Origin: Cheiracanthium punctorium
Taxonomy: Eukaryota; Arthropoda; Arachnida; Araneae; Cheiracanthiidae
Assembly: GCA_038373885.1 (NCBI GenBank)
Contig: JAWZYV010014411.1
Coordinates: 16,667 to 80,666, forward strand
DNA length: 64,000 nt
Direction of reading: 5' to 3'
The notes beneath the pieces are model-generated. The model was not told the DNA's origin. It did not search any database and saw only the letters and a program-made list of their open reading frames with translations. Positions within the stretch are counted from its first letter, which is position 1. Every line of letters begins with the position of its first letter. A program made the position numbers and the translations under genes. This document shows, piece by piece, positions 12,219-22,743 of the stretch.

Positions 12219-12850
12219 AAATGTATAGGGGGAACTTTAATTATTGAAAATAAATAAATATACTTCAGTTTTGAAAAACAATTTAAAAATGTGATAAAAC
12301 AAGATAAATTTAAGCTCGAGTTGGACATAAACTGATGTAGAATTTAAAACAGTACTATTTTTCTGGAACTACATTTTACCAATATTGGTTTAATGGGATT
12401 AAAACTTAAGTAGTATTATAAATAAAAAAAATTAAAAATGAATTAAATCAAAAGAATGCTTTCAAAAACCTGATACTTCATACTAAAATATTAAAATAAC
12501 AGTGAATACTCCTGATATTTTGACATTTAAAATCCATTTTATATAAAATATAACTTGATAGTAGTATATTGTATAGAGCAATGTTTCTCAGCATTTTACA
12601 AATATGGACCAGCAGATTACAAATTTCAAAACCTTCGCTGACCGGCACATTAAAATTTTCAATACCTTCGAAAATTTTAATATGGCGGTCAGAATCAATT
12701 TAAAAACGAAATAAATTTAAACTTTTTTTTGAGTTAGACAAACTTAATGCAGAATTTAAAACAATATTTTTCTGGAAATAAATTTTACCAATATTGGCAT
12801 TAAAATATATTAATAGAATAATGAAGCAAGTAAAAGAGACTACAGAAATT
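11180..12850 (+). repeat. Diverged direct duplication, about 310-450-bp units
   Basis: The phrases cttaaaagtc-c-ataaac, attctgtataaataattcat, atgaaagaag, cttcagttttgaaaa and aaaacaagataaatttaa recur in the same order at about 11195-11890 (interrupted by the hAT MITE), 11960-12320 and, in part, at 12690-12800 (gcagaatttaaaac, attttaccaatattgg). A 28-base T run sits at 12188-12215. These look like segmental tandem copies of old TE sequence. Confidence 0.65.
11241..11677. mobile_element. hAT-like MITE, GCGCACCCA family
   Basis: The left end is CATGGACGCACCCACGG and the right end, inward, CAATGGCGCACCCAGGA; both carry G-runs just inside (11260-11300, 11630-11646). The insert interrupts the first copy of the duplicated unit at 11180-12300, which confirms it as an insertion. 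The 8 flanking bases (aaattgta, attctgta) match imperfectly. Non-coding. Confidence 0.6.
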
Positions 12851-13392
12851 TTATAACTATATTTTTATATTTATTTACATATTCTTTAAGATGAAAAGTT
12901 TTTAATACAATAACTCTTGTCTACAAGACGTCAATGTTTCAAAATAATTATATTCGAATCGATGTTCCATTAGCTCATTGAAACGAAGAAATAATATTTA
13001 TAAATATGTATATGTATACGAACTTGGTTTTATAAAATGAAGAAACAGCACTTTAAAAAGATTTTTTTAAATAAAAATAAAAGCAGTATATAAGTTATAT
13101 TATTATTATTTAATAAATACAATTTGATAGTTTACTATCATTAACGCGTAATAACCTTGCAGAAATTTTTCAGTTCAGCAGTCTTGTTTACTAAACAAAT
13201 GCACACCGGAACTCGGTTTGGCACCGTTTAGAACACCGCCAATATCCAAACATCGTACAATAAACACATACTTTATACATTATTAGAAGCTTTGGAAGAC
13301 TAAATTACAACATTATACGATTATCTGGAACCTAAACTTTTTACTACATATCATAATTTCAATCAAATAAATATTATGATAGAATTACTTAC
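12851..13392. other. AT-rich stretch, no gene seen
   Basis: No supported feature. On the minus strand it directly follows the donor of the THAP exon, so it would be intron. Confidence 0.4.
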
Positions 13393-13554
13393 ACTGCAAA
13401 GTCCAACTTCCGTAACCGGATTCCATTGTAACACATCGGCAATTCACTATCCAAACTGTTTTCTTCGTTCAATATCTCTTGGAAATTTACGCATTTGCTT
13501 TTCAAATCTGGAACGACTTCAACAATTAACGTCTGAACACAACCGCCCTCCCAT
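13393..13554 (-). pseudogene. Degenerate THAP-domain 5' exon of element A
   Basis: On the minus strand an ATG (13554-13552) opens 54 codons ending exactly at a strong donor, GCAGT|GTAAGT (donor at 13392-13387). The translation has Cys6 and Cys11, RKFPRD at residues 22-27, a WNP at 44-46 and Cys53 followed by Ser at the exon end. THAP zinc fingers follow C-x2-4-C-x35-50-C-x2-H; here the spacings are 4 and 41, with the final histidine expected in the next exon. Three in-frame stops (codons 12, 36 and 37) show it is dead. THAP domains are DNA-binding and occur in P, Kolobok and some other transposases. The exon lies about 330 bp inside the right end of element A, and the region between (13555-13879) is GC-richer and could hold the promoter. 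Confidence 0.65.
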
Positions 13555-13907
13555 AATCAATTATATTGAAATCTTTAACAGCCGTTGAAGTATAACAAGA
13601 GTCGGTTAAACAACACGTCGGTTTACATATACCAGATTACAAAAACATGGGCATGGCAACCAAACCCTCACTCAACTCACATATTTTTGCCTGGAGTCCT
13701 AGCTTAGCTCACTGATAATGGCACGATATTCTGATTCGCTATGAATGTCATGTGACCACCAGAAGTGCCACCCTAAGTTTAAAAAACCAAGCGCGAGTGC
13801 TTGAATTTGATTTTGCTGCACGTGTTGTAAATTAGATACAGCACATTGTGTTGTAAAATTACAGATATTTAATACAGTGTAGACAACTCATTGAAACAAT
13901 ATATATA

Positions 13908-15003
13908 CAGTAAAGTCTCGCTTATCCGACCCTCGTTCATCCGACATTCCGTATTATCCGATGTCTGGCGAAGCGACGGGCAGCTACAAAATCTGTGTTT
14001 GATCTAGTGCAGAGATGACCTTTTTACACCTTCACTCTACGACGAAAAAAACACTCTGTGTCTTCCCATCGCCTACCCCGCCTCCCTTTTCGATATATTG
14101 CTTCTCTTTTGCCTGGAACTGACCGATCGAAAATTTTTCATTGGATGCGAAACACCTGGATGGAAACTATTAGAAAGAACTATCGCAGAAAGCTTCTATC
14201 TTCAGTGATAGAAGAAATCATGAAGGGCGAGGCATGATTGACAAATTGAAACTCGCTAATGTGAAAAATGTTGCCTATTGGATTGTAGGGGCCTGGGCTG
14301 ATGTAAGGGCTCAGACAATTGCCAAATCATGGAAAAATCTGTTTCATAATGATGATAATATGGACACGGAAAGCACAGATGAAGCCAAAGAAACGATTCT
14401 ACCTTTAGTACAACGAATTTCTGGGTGTGAGGATGTATCTTTGCAAGAAATCGAAAGTTGGATAAAGGCTGATGATCAGCATGAAATAACTCATGAGGAA
14501 ACTGTCGCTTTTGCAAACTGCAATGGCAACGAAAATGAAGATGAAGATCAAACACCGACTGTTGAGCGTCCCAGAATTTCACATACGATGGACTGAAGGC
14601 TCTACAGACTGCAATTCAATGCATTGAACAACAAGAAGAAGCTACAGGAATTGACATACTGGTGTTGCAAAGATGGCGAGATTTTGCAGCGAAGAAACGA
14701 CACTCATCATGAAAACAGACTTCCATAAAAAAAATTCTTTAAATCCTCACAGGATTGAACTTTAACCCCTTATCAGCGATTGAACAGCACCCTTAAATTC
14801 AGAAAAAAGATAACATGTAAGTTCATTTTTTAAATTCATTTTTTCCCATTGTTTTCATGTATTTTTAGAGCGCGATTATGATGCAAGATAATAATGTGTA
14901 ATATAACATATGTATGTATAAAATTTAAGAGGCTTTTTCTTGACTCCTCCCTATTATTCGACATTGTGCCGGCCCGTTTATGTCGGATAAGCGAGACTCT
15001 ACT
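13908..15003 (+). mobile_element. Tigger/pogo DNA transposon, internally deleted
   Basis: The left end is TA + CAGTAAAGTCTCGCTTATCC; the right end, inward, is AGTAGAGTCTCGCTTATCCG with TA after it (15004-15005). Just inside both ends is a further tccgac-type repeat. The element carries only the 3' part of a Tigger transposase, so the DDE-coding half has been deleted. Confidence 0.85.
14160..14712 (+). pseudogene. Tigger/jerky-type DDE_1 transposase, C-terminal remnant
   Basis: Three overlapping frames read a familiar Tigger/jerky C-terminus. An NYRRKLL stretch near 14181 is followed by VIEEIMKG, then AYWIVGAWADV at about 14273-14305 (the usual tryptophan-rich ...YWVAEAWDSV region), an acidic linker, and after a frameshift near 14590 an ALQTAIQCIEQQEEA helix and LQRWRDFAAKKR before a stop at 14710-14712. 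The first frame breaks near 14235 and the second near 14590. The DDE catalytic core is missing, so it cannot be active. Tigger transposases act in the nucleus on their own TIRs. Confidence 0.8.
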
Positions 15004-16067
15004 TATTATAAAAGATGTCTGTGTGTGTGTCGGCGGCGTTACGGACAAACGGCTACACGTAAAAACACCAAATTTGGTACTCAGGAAGTTCTATACATGA
15101 AGTTGTGCACCTCGAAGCGATTTTTTCAAAATTCGAACTAGAATTTTTTTATTTCATGTTCTATGCGATTTTTGGCATTTTTTCTCACCAAATTCGTAAT
15201 AACGGCGAAAATTGCGGTCGCAGCAAAACGACATTTGTATCATCGGATAGAGGAGAAAATTTTCTTTTAAAAACAGTTTGTTCTGAATACGTAACATAAT
15301 TTACCGATTTATTGGAATTTTTTTACTAAGCATCTGTTTCGGCAAATTTTTTTGTAAAATAATTTTAAAACGGTCGCATCTTGAATTCTATCCGTCATAG
15401 CTTTTTGATATTTTGACAGATCGTGAAACATTATTTTCTTCCTCTTTTAAAATAAAAAAGAAAACATTATGTAAATTAGGTGATTTTTTACGAATTTTAA
15501 TGTAACCTAATGTTTAGAATTTAATAGCATCAACGGAGAGATCTCACGTCATTACATTAATTGATCACAGAACGAGATAATTTTGTTTGCGTTGCCCCAA
15601 AAAGTTTTTTTTCAACCAATCAAGTTTTTAAATGGGATATCGGAATTTCAATTCGCAAGTGAGGATCTATGACGTCAAATGCTTTAAGATACGTAAAAAT
15701 TACGCCACAATTTTAACGTATTTATCCCTACTCCTTTTTTTAACACAAGGTGGCGATATTTTGATTAAAACTTACTTTAGAAATAAACTGAGAAATTCAT
15801 GATTATTATTCCCAGGTAGCACAAAGATATTGACGAATGTCCACCGATATCGGGCAATATTTTGAAAGTCTCTGAATGTCATACATTGAATTTACGACAT
15901 CTGCCGATATTGGCAGATATTAATTAAAAGTAATCCTTTTTAAAAACATTTAAGAGAATTTCTTCAATTATTTTATAACCTTATCATTCAGAAATAACAT
16001 CCTAATATTTGTTTTTTTCATTTAGTCCAATTTTTTAGCGATATACTCATTTCAATGTACTATTTTA

Positions 16068-16211
16068 AACATTGGTGAATATCAGGGAATATCGCAGAAA
16101 TGATATTCTGTTTACAACATTGGTGAATATCAGGGAATATCGCAGAAATGATATTCTGTTTACAACATTGGTGAATATCTGGGAATATCACAGAAATGAT
16201 ATTATGTTTAC
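16068..16211 (+). repeat. Three tandem 48-bp repeats
   Basis: The unit begins aacattggtgaatatcaggg and ends attctgtttac; copies are 16068-16115, 16116-16163 and 16164-16211. Each contains the gaatatc/gatattc motif of element B's ends and could be a transposase-binding array or a promoter-proximal element of its gene. The reading frame across it is a by-product (48 is divisible by 3). Confidence 0.85.
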
Positions 16212-16217
16212 AACATT

Positions 16218-16344
16218 CAACTCGCGCATGCGTACTAATCGTTATTCTTGGCGTGCGGGAGGAACAGGAATTCCCAAACATCAACAACGTGGGAAGTCGG
16301 AGGCCGCCATTGAACTTGATTCAGGATACATTTTACTGATCGTC
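16218..16344 (+). promoter_or_regulatory. Probable promoter and 5' UTR of element B gene
   Basis: This is a short CpG-containing, GC-richer stretch in AT-rich surroundings, directly before the candidate start codon. It contains gcgcatgcgt, resembling an NRF1-type palindrome, and ggccgccatt, the reverse of a YY1-type site (aatggcggcc). These motif names rest on similarity only. Confidence 0.35.
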
Positions 16345-16376
16345 ATGGCAAAGGATATAGAAATATCTTCTAAAAT
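16345..16376 (+). CDS. Element B exon 1 (start codon exon)
   Basis: An ATG at 16345 opens a 10-codon exon plus two bases, ending at a consensus donor AAAAT|GTAAGT. The peptide begins MAKDIEISSK. Joining its two leftover bases to the exon at 19261 keeps an open frame into a THAP-like sequence, the main reason for calling it. Short and unsupported by homology on its own. Confidence 0.4.
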
Positions 16377-17295
16377 GTAAGTACATCTTTTATGTTATTT
16401 AACTGTCATTTACAGTGTTTTTTTATATATTGATTTATGTATTGTTTGTTTATATGATGCAACAAAGAATATGCTGCACATCAAATCAGTATTTTTTTTT
16501 TCTACAATTGTGTAAATATTTCGTGAAAGGTGTTTTTGTCTGCACTTTCTATGTTAGCGATATTTTGAAAGAGAACGTAAATATATTTGCCGTTGCGGCC
16601 ATTATGTGAAATATTCTTGTACATTTTTATTGTGATTGTTATAGTGCACAAAAAATACTGAGTTATTTTTGATATAGTGCACACTAAAAATATAATATCG
16701 AAGCTTTGGGGGGGGGGGGTGATTTCAGCTTCTTAGAAGCAAAGAAGTTTATCTTCATCGCAGTTTATATCAGAAGTTTTAATTTAGTCTCGGAACATAT
16801 TTCTAATTTTTTTTTTTGGGGGGGGGTTTGAAGCTCAACTTCGTGTGTTTAAAATTAATGTGAAGAAACACAAGAATTACATTCAATATTAAGTAGCTAA
16901 GAAAATTGGAGGAAATACAAATTGTTATTTTTTTTTATTGTTCAGTGGTTAGTCTAGTAGTTCGCAGCGTACTTTGAGTTTCATTTTGCCTGTGATATAC
17001 CATCATTTCAGGGTTGGGTTTTTGACTTCAAAAACTGGTTTTCGACATGACAAGCATCAAAATCTGGTTTAAACCGTCAAAAACTAATTCATAAAAGAAA
17101 GAGAACAATATGCAAACTAATTATGCAGTATATTGCATTAAACTAAATGCCTAATTAAAATTAATTATATTAAAATATAATAATTATACTAGCACATAAG
17201 TTGTGCTCACTAAGAATAATTAGTTTAATACCATTTATATAATACAAATTTATAAATTTAATGTATACAATATTATATATAAAAATTGTATATAT
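16377..17295. other. Probable intron of element B gene
   Basis: AT-rich; G-runs at 16708-16719 and 16818-16826 look like remnants of hAT MITE interiors, but no paired ends are present. Confidence 0.35.
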
Positions 17296-17494
17296 CAGTG
17301 GCACAGCCAGAAATTTATCATGTGTGTGTGTGTGGTTACAACTACTGCAACTCACATATATGTATACGTGTGTGTGTGATACGGGAGTGAAGAATATACC
17401 TTTTGTATGACGAAGAATATACTTCTTGTATGACAAAAAATATTCCTCATTGGAGGGGGTTGTGACTTCCCTATCCCCCTTGGCTACGCCACTG
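17296..17494. mobile_element. hAT MITE, CAGTGGCGTAGCC family
   Basis: The left end is CAGTGGCACAGCCA and the right end, inward, CAGTGGCGTAGCCA. The flanks are atatat-rich, so the duplication is consistent but not diagnostic. Contains TG dinucleotide runs (17321-17332, 17370-17377). Related to the elements at 20373 and 34063. Confidence 0.7.
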
Positions 17495-18538
17495 ATATAT
17501 GTAATTAATGAATAATATTCTGCAGTTTTTCAAAAATTTGAACTAAAGTATGGGTAAACATTTCCTAGAAGAAACATCAAGTTTATTTTTGGTTTAATCT
17601 AAATATCTAAATTGAAAAGGCTTTAACGAATAGCCAATAGCATAGCAATTTCACTCATTTAGACTAAAGAGATAAAGATCAGATCGTTTTAACTATCAGT
17701 ATACTAAAGTTTTCCATTCAAAATAGAATTAGTAAAAAATTTTGGGACTTGGATGCTATGAGTAAGCACATCTTTACAAAGTACATAATGGTCTTACTTC
17801 TTAAAAATAAATAAACCTGATAGATGTAAACAAAGTAAGCATTTTTCACTGATTATAGTGCTTTATTTTTCTAAATATTAATTGATTAATTCATTATAGA
17901 TATTGAAGTACAAGCTATTTTGCAATAAAGTAAAACACTTAAAAGTATTGTTTATTTTTTCCACTCATTATTTGAGGTTTTTGACAGTTTTTGACATGAT
18001 GGTTTAAACCATGGTTAAAACTGTCAAAAACTAGCCAACCCTGCATCATTTGTTTCCATCGCATAACTTTTACTACTTTAAAAATCTCAATTTTTTTTTC
18101 TGCTGGAGCCCAATCATGACCCACAGCAAATTTTAGTTAATGAAATTTGTAACACATATCTTGTATCTTGATTATCAAATTTATAATTTTAGAAAAGTTG
18201 GTCACGAGATATTTTGATATGGCGTGCCATACCTAAGATTTTATTTTGTTGAGGACTGTGTATCAAATTGTAACCTAAGTTTCGTCTGTAAGCTAAGTAA
18301 ACAGTCAGATATTCGGGGGGGGGGGGTGGCTTACAGTTGCCTTAACCACCAGTCTGGATACGTGCCTTAGTTCGTTATATACTGGGTTTGCTATAAGAGT
18401 TCGACTGTATAGGAGAGATGAGAAATGATGATCTATCATATAATGAAATATGGGTATTTTTCCCGTGGTTTTCTCCAGTTGTTGTAATGTGAATATTCCA
18501 TATTCCTTCTCGGTCCAAAGGCATTCTCCCCCCCCCCC
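17495..18538. other. AT-rich non-coding stretch (intron of element B gene)
   Basis: A G-run at 18316-18326 follows the phrase cagatattc. The phrases ggttttcgacatgacaagcatc (17038) and gacagtttttgacatgatgg (17981) suggest a diverged inverted pair around aaccatg/catgg-ttaaacc and aaaactg/cagtttt, so the segment 17020-18045 may be another degraded element. No gene supported. Confidence 0.3.
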
Positions 18539-18600
18539 CAGGGGTTGCATTTCAGTTTTTCATTTGGTTGTGCAACTGCACCCCCTATTTGCCACCCCTG
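18539..18600. mobile_element. Tiny hAT-like MITE remnant
   Basis: The left end is CAGGGGTTGCATTT and the right end, inward, CAGGGGTGGCAAAT; total length 62 bp. The flanks are C-runs (cccccccc / atcccccc), so the duplication is ambiguous. Confidence 0.4.
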
Positions 18601-19260
18601 ATCCCCCCATTACGCAGATAACTTTTGTAGTTTTGCTGTAATTAAAAGCAGCCTTGTGGACACTATTAACAGAGAATTGCATTATCTAAAATTATTCGAA
18701 CTCAGTTACAGACAGCGCTCGAAAGTTGTGGTTGTCTGCTTACCCAGGGCAGTCAGATTTTTAAACGGGCAAGTAAAACAAAGAATTCAGTTGCCCTTAG
18801 GGCAACCAAAAAGAAAAGAATTTTCTTTCATGGAAATTATCAAAAAGAGTAGAAAGAAAGAAACTACTATTGTTTTATCTTCAGTGTGCTCGTTTCCTAT
18901 TTGTTTACAAGCAGCCGATCACCGTCAAGAGAATTCTGCCATCATAGTCAAATCATACGTAGTCAAAAATCCATTTTTCATAGTAACGGCCGCAATTAAA
19001 AAAAAAAAAATTGTATAGCAAAAGTTGCATGGGCAACAAACTGTACTTGCAGGCGACCAAAATAATTTCAGAGATTGCCCGAGGGGCAGCACAAAAAGAA
19101 AACAAAACACAAGATTCTACCCTTAGTTACAGACATTGCGGATAAGTTATTTGTAAAAATATTTCATGTTAATGTACGGGCTATTTTGCTTCAATATTGT
19201 CATTTGTAAAACTTTTTGTTTTGACTTCACCCCCTTTTTAATTAGTTTTTCTTTCTACAG
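18601..19260. other. Non-coding stretch before element B exon 2
   Basis: A 120-codon open frame at 18656-19018 shows low-complexity, lysine-rich sequence and no family features; I do not support it as a gene. The last 25 bases are a clear pyrimidine tract ending ttctacag, the acceptor for the next exon. Confidence 0.4.
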
Positions 19261-19359
19261 AAAAAAGAAGTCCTCCCATGTTACGTGTGTCCTTTATGAC
19301 ACAGCTAGAGTGAAAGAACCTGAACGCCAATATCATAGGTTTCCGAAAGACCCAATAAT
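19261..19359 (+). CDS. Element B exon 2, degenerate THAP-like domain
   Basis: The 99-bp exon lies between ctttctacag and a consensus donor AAT|GTAAGT. In the phase left by exon 1 it reads KKKSSHVTCVLYDT, then EPERQYHRFPKDP. THAP domains begin with a C-x2-4-C pair and contain HRFPKDP-like sequence about 20 residues later; here one cysteine is kept and the second is lost (Tyr-Asp-Thr in its place). The correct phase across a 2.9-kb intron and the HRFPKDP match are the evidence. The rest of the THAP fold would need further exons that I could not identify. Confidence 0.5.
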
Positions 19360-20114
19360 GTAAGTGTTAATTTTAGTAAGAGTATACCATGTGTTACTCA
19401 TTTTGTAATGAAGGTATCAACAAATTCTTTATGTATGGTAATGTACAATGTAGGGATGCACCGAATATTCGGTATACTGGCAGTATACCTATTCGATTGT
19501 ATACCGTGACGGTTCGGCCAAATACTTAAATATTCGACAACCGAATAGTAAACAAATTTAAGTATTCCCCAATTAGTAAACAAATACATATTTTTTATAT
19601 CAGGAATGAAAGATATAGTATAGTACCACAGTACTAAATTGATTCAAGTTGTTACTAATATCACATGTGAATAAGCGTTAGAAACCCGTATAAAGTCCCC
19701 CTACCAAGGCACCCCCATCCTTGGCAGATAGTCCTAACGTAGCATTCCACAATCACACACAAAAAAAAAACAATATCCCAAAGAAATTAGTTTTAATGTA
19801 AGAGAAAACACTCAGATGTTAAATTTGAATTTTGTTGCTTTTCAGTTTTTCTTAAATCATGACACATTGCATTAACCTGTGCTATTACTAACTGATTTAA
19901 ATTTGAAACAGTAATCAGGAAAAAAAAAAACTCATAACATTAAGGTAATTAACTCCTAAAGTAATCAATATGCTTATTCATTAGGGATGAGAATTCATTT
20001 GTGGTGAATAGTCACTGTTATGCCATAAAAGTGTCATTTGTTTATATTTAAATTCTAGATTTCCCTATAAAAACAATTTTATGGAAATTTACCTTCCATG
20101 GCCAACCTAAAATT
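19360..20114. other. Intron-like stretch with a lone hAT end
   Basis: At 19451 a hAT-type end, TAGGGATGCACCGAATATTC, starts a roughly 110-bp fragment rich in ttcggt/accgaa; no partner was found. The rest is AT-rich with no gene. Confidence 0.4.
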
Positions 20115-20290
20115 GGTACTTACGTATTATCCCGGTGGTCATTCCAGCCAAACTATTTTTCCGTCAAACGAGTTGCCAAACTGTTGCCCCAATCGTATTC
20201 AAAACCATTAATAATTTCATATGTCCAGCATTTCTCTTGGCAAAAAAAATTGCTCGTCTTGGCAGACTGCCGGGATAATACGTAAGTACC
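20115..20290. mobile_element. 176-bp MITE with perfect 21-bp TIR and 8-bp TSD
   Basis: Both ends begin GGTACTTACGTATTATCCCG when read inward, and the flanks are identical ctaaaatt (20107-20114, 20291-20298). The interior repeats ttggca/tgccaa. The perfect ends suggest recent activity. Superfamily unclear: an 8-bp duplication fits P, hAT or Merlin, and the GG start is not hAT-like. Confidence 0.85.
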
Positions 20291-20372
20291 CTAAAATTTA
20301 TCACTAACAGTCTGTTATCTGTTATTACTTTTTTTTTTCTCTACCAAGTCTAAGCAAATTTTGGGTGCCACT

Positions 20373-20503
20373 CAGGGGCGTAGCCAAGGGGGGGGTAGGG
20401 GGGTCATCCCCCCCTATGAGAAATTTTACACGTATACATATATATGAGTTGTAGTAGTCGTAACCCCCCCCCTCCCTATGAAAAGTTTCTCCCTACGCCC
20501 TTG
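20373..20503. mobile_element. hAT MITE, CAGGGGCGTAGCC family
   Basis: The left end is CAGGGGCGTAGCCAAGG and the right end, inward, CAAGGGCGTAGGG. Identical 8-bp flanks gtgccact (20365-20372, 20504-20511). Interior shares cgtatacatatatatgagtt and gtagtagtcgtaacc with the copy at 34063. Non-coding. Confidence 0.9.
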
Positions 20504-20960
20504 GTGCCACTAATAATACTTAACTCAAACTAAAACCCAATCTAATTAAAAATTATTGGATCTGGGGATCAAACTTGCTGGTTAGTATTGTTTCATTAAT
20601 TAATTAAAAAACTAGTATAAAACAGCATACTATACCATTTTGATATGTTTTGAAATGAGCAATGTATTTTTTAATTAATAGTTTTTCCAATATCAATGGT
20701 TTAAAATATTCATCAATTTTATTTTTTTTCTACTGTCAATTATTTTAAGAGTAAAAGAGAGTAACAAAAAGTCAAATCTGATTCTTCCGCTAATTATTAA
20801 TTTAAAAATGCAAAATTTCCTGATTTTGATGGGGGAAACTTACTAATTTCATTCTGATAATTTAAACCTTTAAGCAAACCATGTGGTTAAAATATTTTAG
20901 CTAATTTTATCGTGTAGCAATTACATGTCTGAAAAGCTTTCTTTTTTCTTTCTTTTGTAG

Positions 20961-21034
20961 CTGCTGCTGCTTTGAAGTTTAAGGAGGTTTTGGCAAATAT
21001 GTTTGGTCGAAGTTTAGCTGAAGCATCTGATTAG
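20961..21034 (+). CDS. Element B last exon candidate with stop and poly(A) signal
   Basis: A pyrimidine-rich acceptor (ttctttcttttgtag) precedes a 74-bp frame reading AAALKFKEVLANMFGRSLA to a TAG at 21032-21034. AATAAA follows at 21129-21134. Its phase needs one base from the previous exon, whereas exon 2 leaves two, so at least one exon between them is missing or undetected. No family recognised. Confidence 0.35.
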
Positions 21035-21501
21035 AATTAAAAAAAGATTCGTGATTCAGATTGTTCCTTAACATTTGTTATTGTGGACAATTATACTGAA
21101 AACTTATAAAGATAATTTTGTTTTTAAAAATAAAATATGAAAATCTGTTTCATGTAATTTTTTGGAAAGAAAACTTAATTTGAAGTGTGTTTATAATTAG
21201 GGATATTTAAAATATTAAAAATGTACAGTACTAATTTTTTACCAGTGTTAATCCTTTTCCAGTAAGCTGTTTAAAGCGCATTTTGTTTTGCATGAATTAA
21301 AACTTAAATTAGTTTTTAAAATTCACAATTGTGCAATTTTAAGCATTACTCAATTTTAATAGCATTTCCAATTTAATGAAAATCTTAAAATATAGCCCAA
21401 AAAAGATTTTAATCCATTTATTTCAAATCAAAATTTATTTATTTTAATATTTTCTTCTTCTGTTGTTTACAACCAATAATATTTGCTTTTCGATCAAGTT
21501 A
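21035..21501. other. 3' UTR-like and non-coding stretch
   Basis: Begins with the presumed 3' UTR and poly(A) signal; then AT-rich sequence without supported features. Confidence 0.35.
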
Positions 21502-21922
21502 CAGTAGAACCCTGATTATCCAAGGTGGTCAGAATCAAACATGCCTCGGATAACACTGACAATCATAATCACAGTTTTAAACATACAGATCATGTCCAGA
21601 CTTCGAAACGATTACAGTCAAATGTAATTCGCTATAAGAATGCTATTTTATAAATTCTACAGAAATAGTGTAATAAAATTGCATTACTTCAGAATTTTCG
21701 GAATATTTGATTTCACTAAGATCAAGATTACTACTTTTTTGCAAATTTAACAGTAACCGGTCATAATCCTTTTAGGAATTGGCCATAGTCGTAATCCTTA
21801 TCAATTCTTGTAATCAATTGCAGATGGATGTGTAATCATCCGAAGTCTGATCATGAATCTTTTACATTAACCAAGGTGTCACATTGAATATCATGGAGCA
21901 TTGCATAACCAAGGTTCTACTG
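21502..21922. mobile_element. Tigger/pogo MITE
   Basis: The left end is CAGTAGAACCCTGATTATCC and the right end, inward, CAGTAGAACCTTGGTTATGC, with TA on both sides (21500-21501 and 21923-21924). About 420 bp, non-coding. Confidence 0.85.
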
Positions 21923-22743
21923 TACTTTGAAACATTATAAAGAAATGTATTTAATCACTCGTAACTGGAATTATCATTCACCCCTCTTGTAATTTTTAAT
22001 GAAATCCAAAGGCTTAAGAGATTAACTTTCAATACAAATATATTGAAAATGAATTCATTGTATCTAAGATGCATTAGTGCTTCATTGAAATTAATATAAA
22101 TTAGGGGGGGGGGAAATAACCTCCAATGGCAAATTACATTTTGTGGGAAACGTTTCAAGGTAAGTACAGAGTAAAAAAAAAGGAATATGAGCATATTACT
22201 GGAATTTTTTTTTCTTTAATAGTTATTATTTTACTCGAAGAAAAGCTCTATTTATACTTCCTGCCCCCTCCCTTTTCCCTTTACACATATGGCAAACATT
22301 TATTGTATACTTTGAAATTGGTCATAACTCCCACAATCTTTCTGAAAAATTCTAGATAAACTGTGTTGACCAAAGAAAAGAGTATGCAGTTTGATTTAAC
22401 ACTGAGGTTGTTATAGCAGAGCTGTATTAATTAAAAGTATATTGTCTTTGTGGATTTTATGAGTAGTGGCTACTATAAAATCCAAAGTAAATTTTATATT
22501 CTATAGGTGATTATAAAATAGCTGCCTATAGTAAAAGTTTCAACTATTTGTTCAAGCTTTTAATTGCACTCTACAATATAAATTGCTGCAAAATTTGAGT
22601 ATTAAAGGCCTTTACGTTCTCCAAAAGGTGAGTCAAGAATGTGTGTGAAGAACGATCTTTTAGCACCATCAAATGCAAACTCGTACAAAAATTTTTTTCC
22701 CAGTCATTAAAAAAAAAAAAAAAATGTTTCCGCTAACTTATTA
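21923..22743. other. AT-rich stretch, no gene seen
   Basis: No paired repeats or credible ORF. G-run at 22105-22114. Confidence 0.35.

Larger units (their letters stand above)
4914..13879 (-). mobile_element. Element A: about 9-kb DNA transposon with palindromic array and THAP exon
   Basis: The left end is TA + CACTATAAGAAAAA (4912 onward); the right end, read inward from 13879, is CACTGTATTAAA and is followed by TA. Just inside both ends lie copies of a palindromic motif around ttgtaaatttacaa flanked by gtg/cac. The right side carries a degenerate THAP-domain exon on the minus strand (13393-13554) close to the end, as if a promoter lay between it and the terminus. Candidate further minus-strand exons are at 10251-10396 and 7879-8001. 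The ends are short and the duplication is only TA, so the borders depend on the shared subterminal motif. Superfamily not determined. Confidence 0.5.

Noticed and set aside
14256..14582. 108-codon minus-strand ORF
   Set aside because: It is antisense to the recognisable Tigger transposase reading and has no features of its own.
16068..16211. CRISPR-like array
   Set aside because: Units are directly adjacent 48-bp tandem copies with no unique spacers, and the sequence is eukaryotic.
16072..16380. 102-codon ORF with repeats NIREYRRNDILFTT
   Set aside because: It is the read-through of three 48-bp tandem repeats (48 is divisible by 3); only the last 10 codons coincide with the exon 1 candidate.
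18656..19018. 120-codon ORF on the plus strand
   Set aside because: Lysine-rich, no motif, lies in the presumed intron of element B; ttgccc/gggcaa repeats suggest MITE debris.
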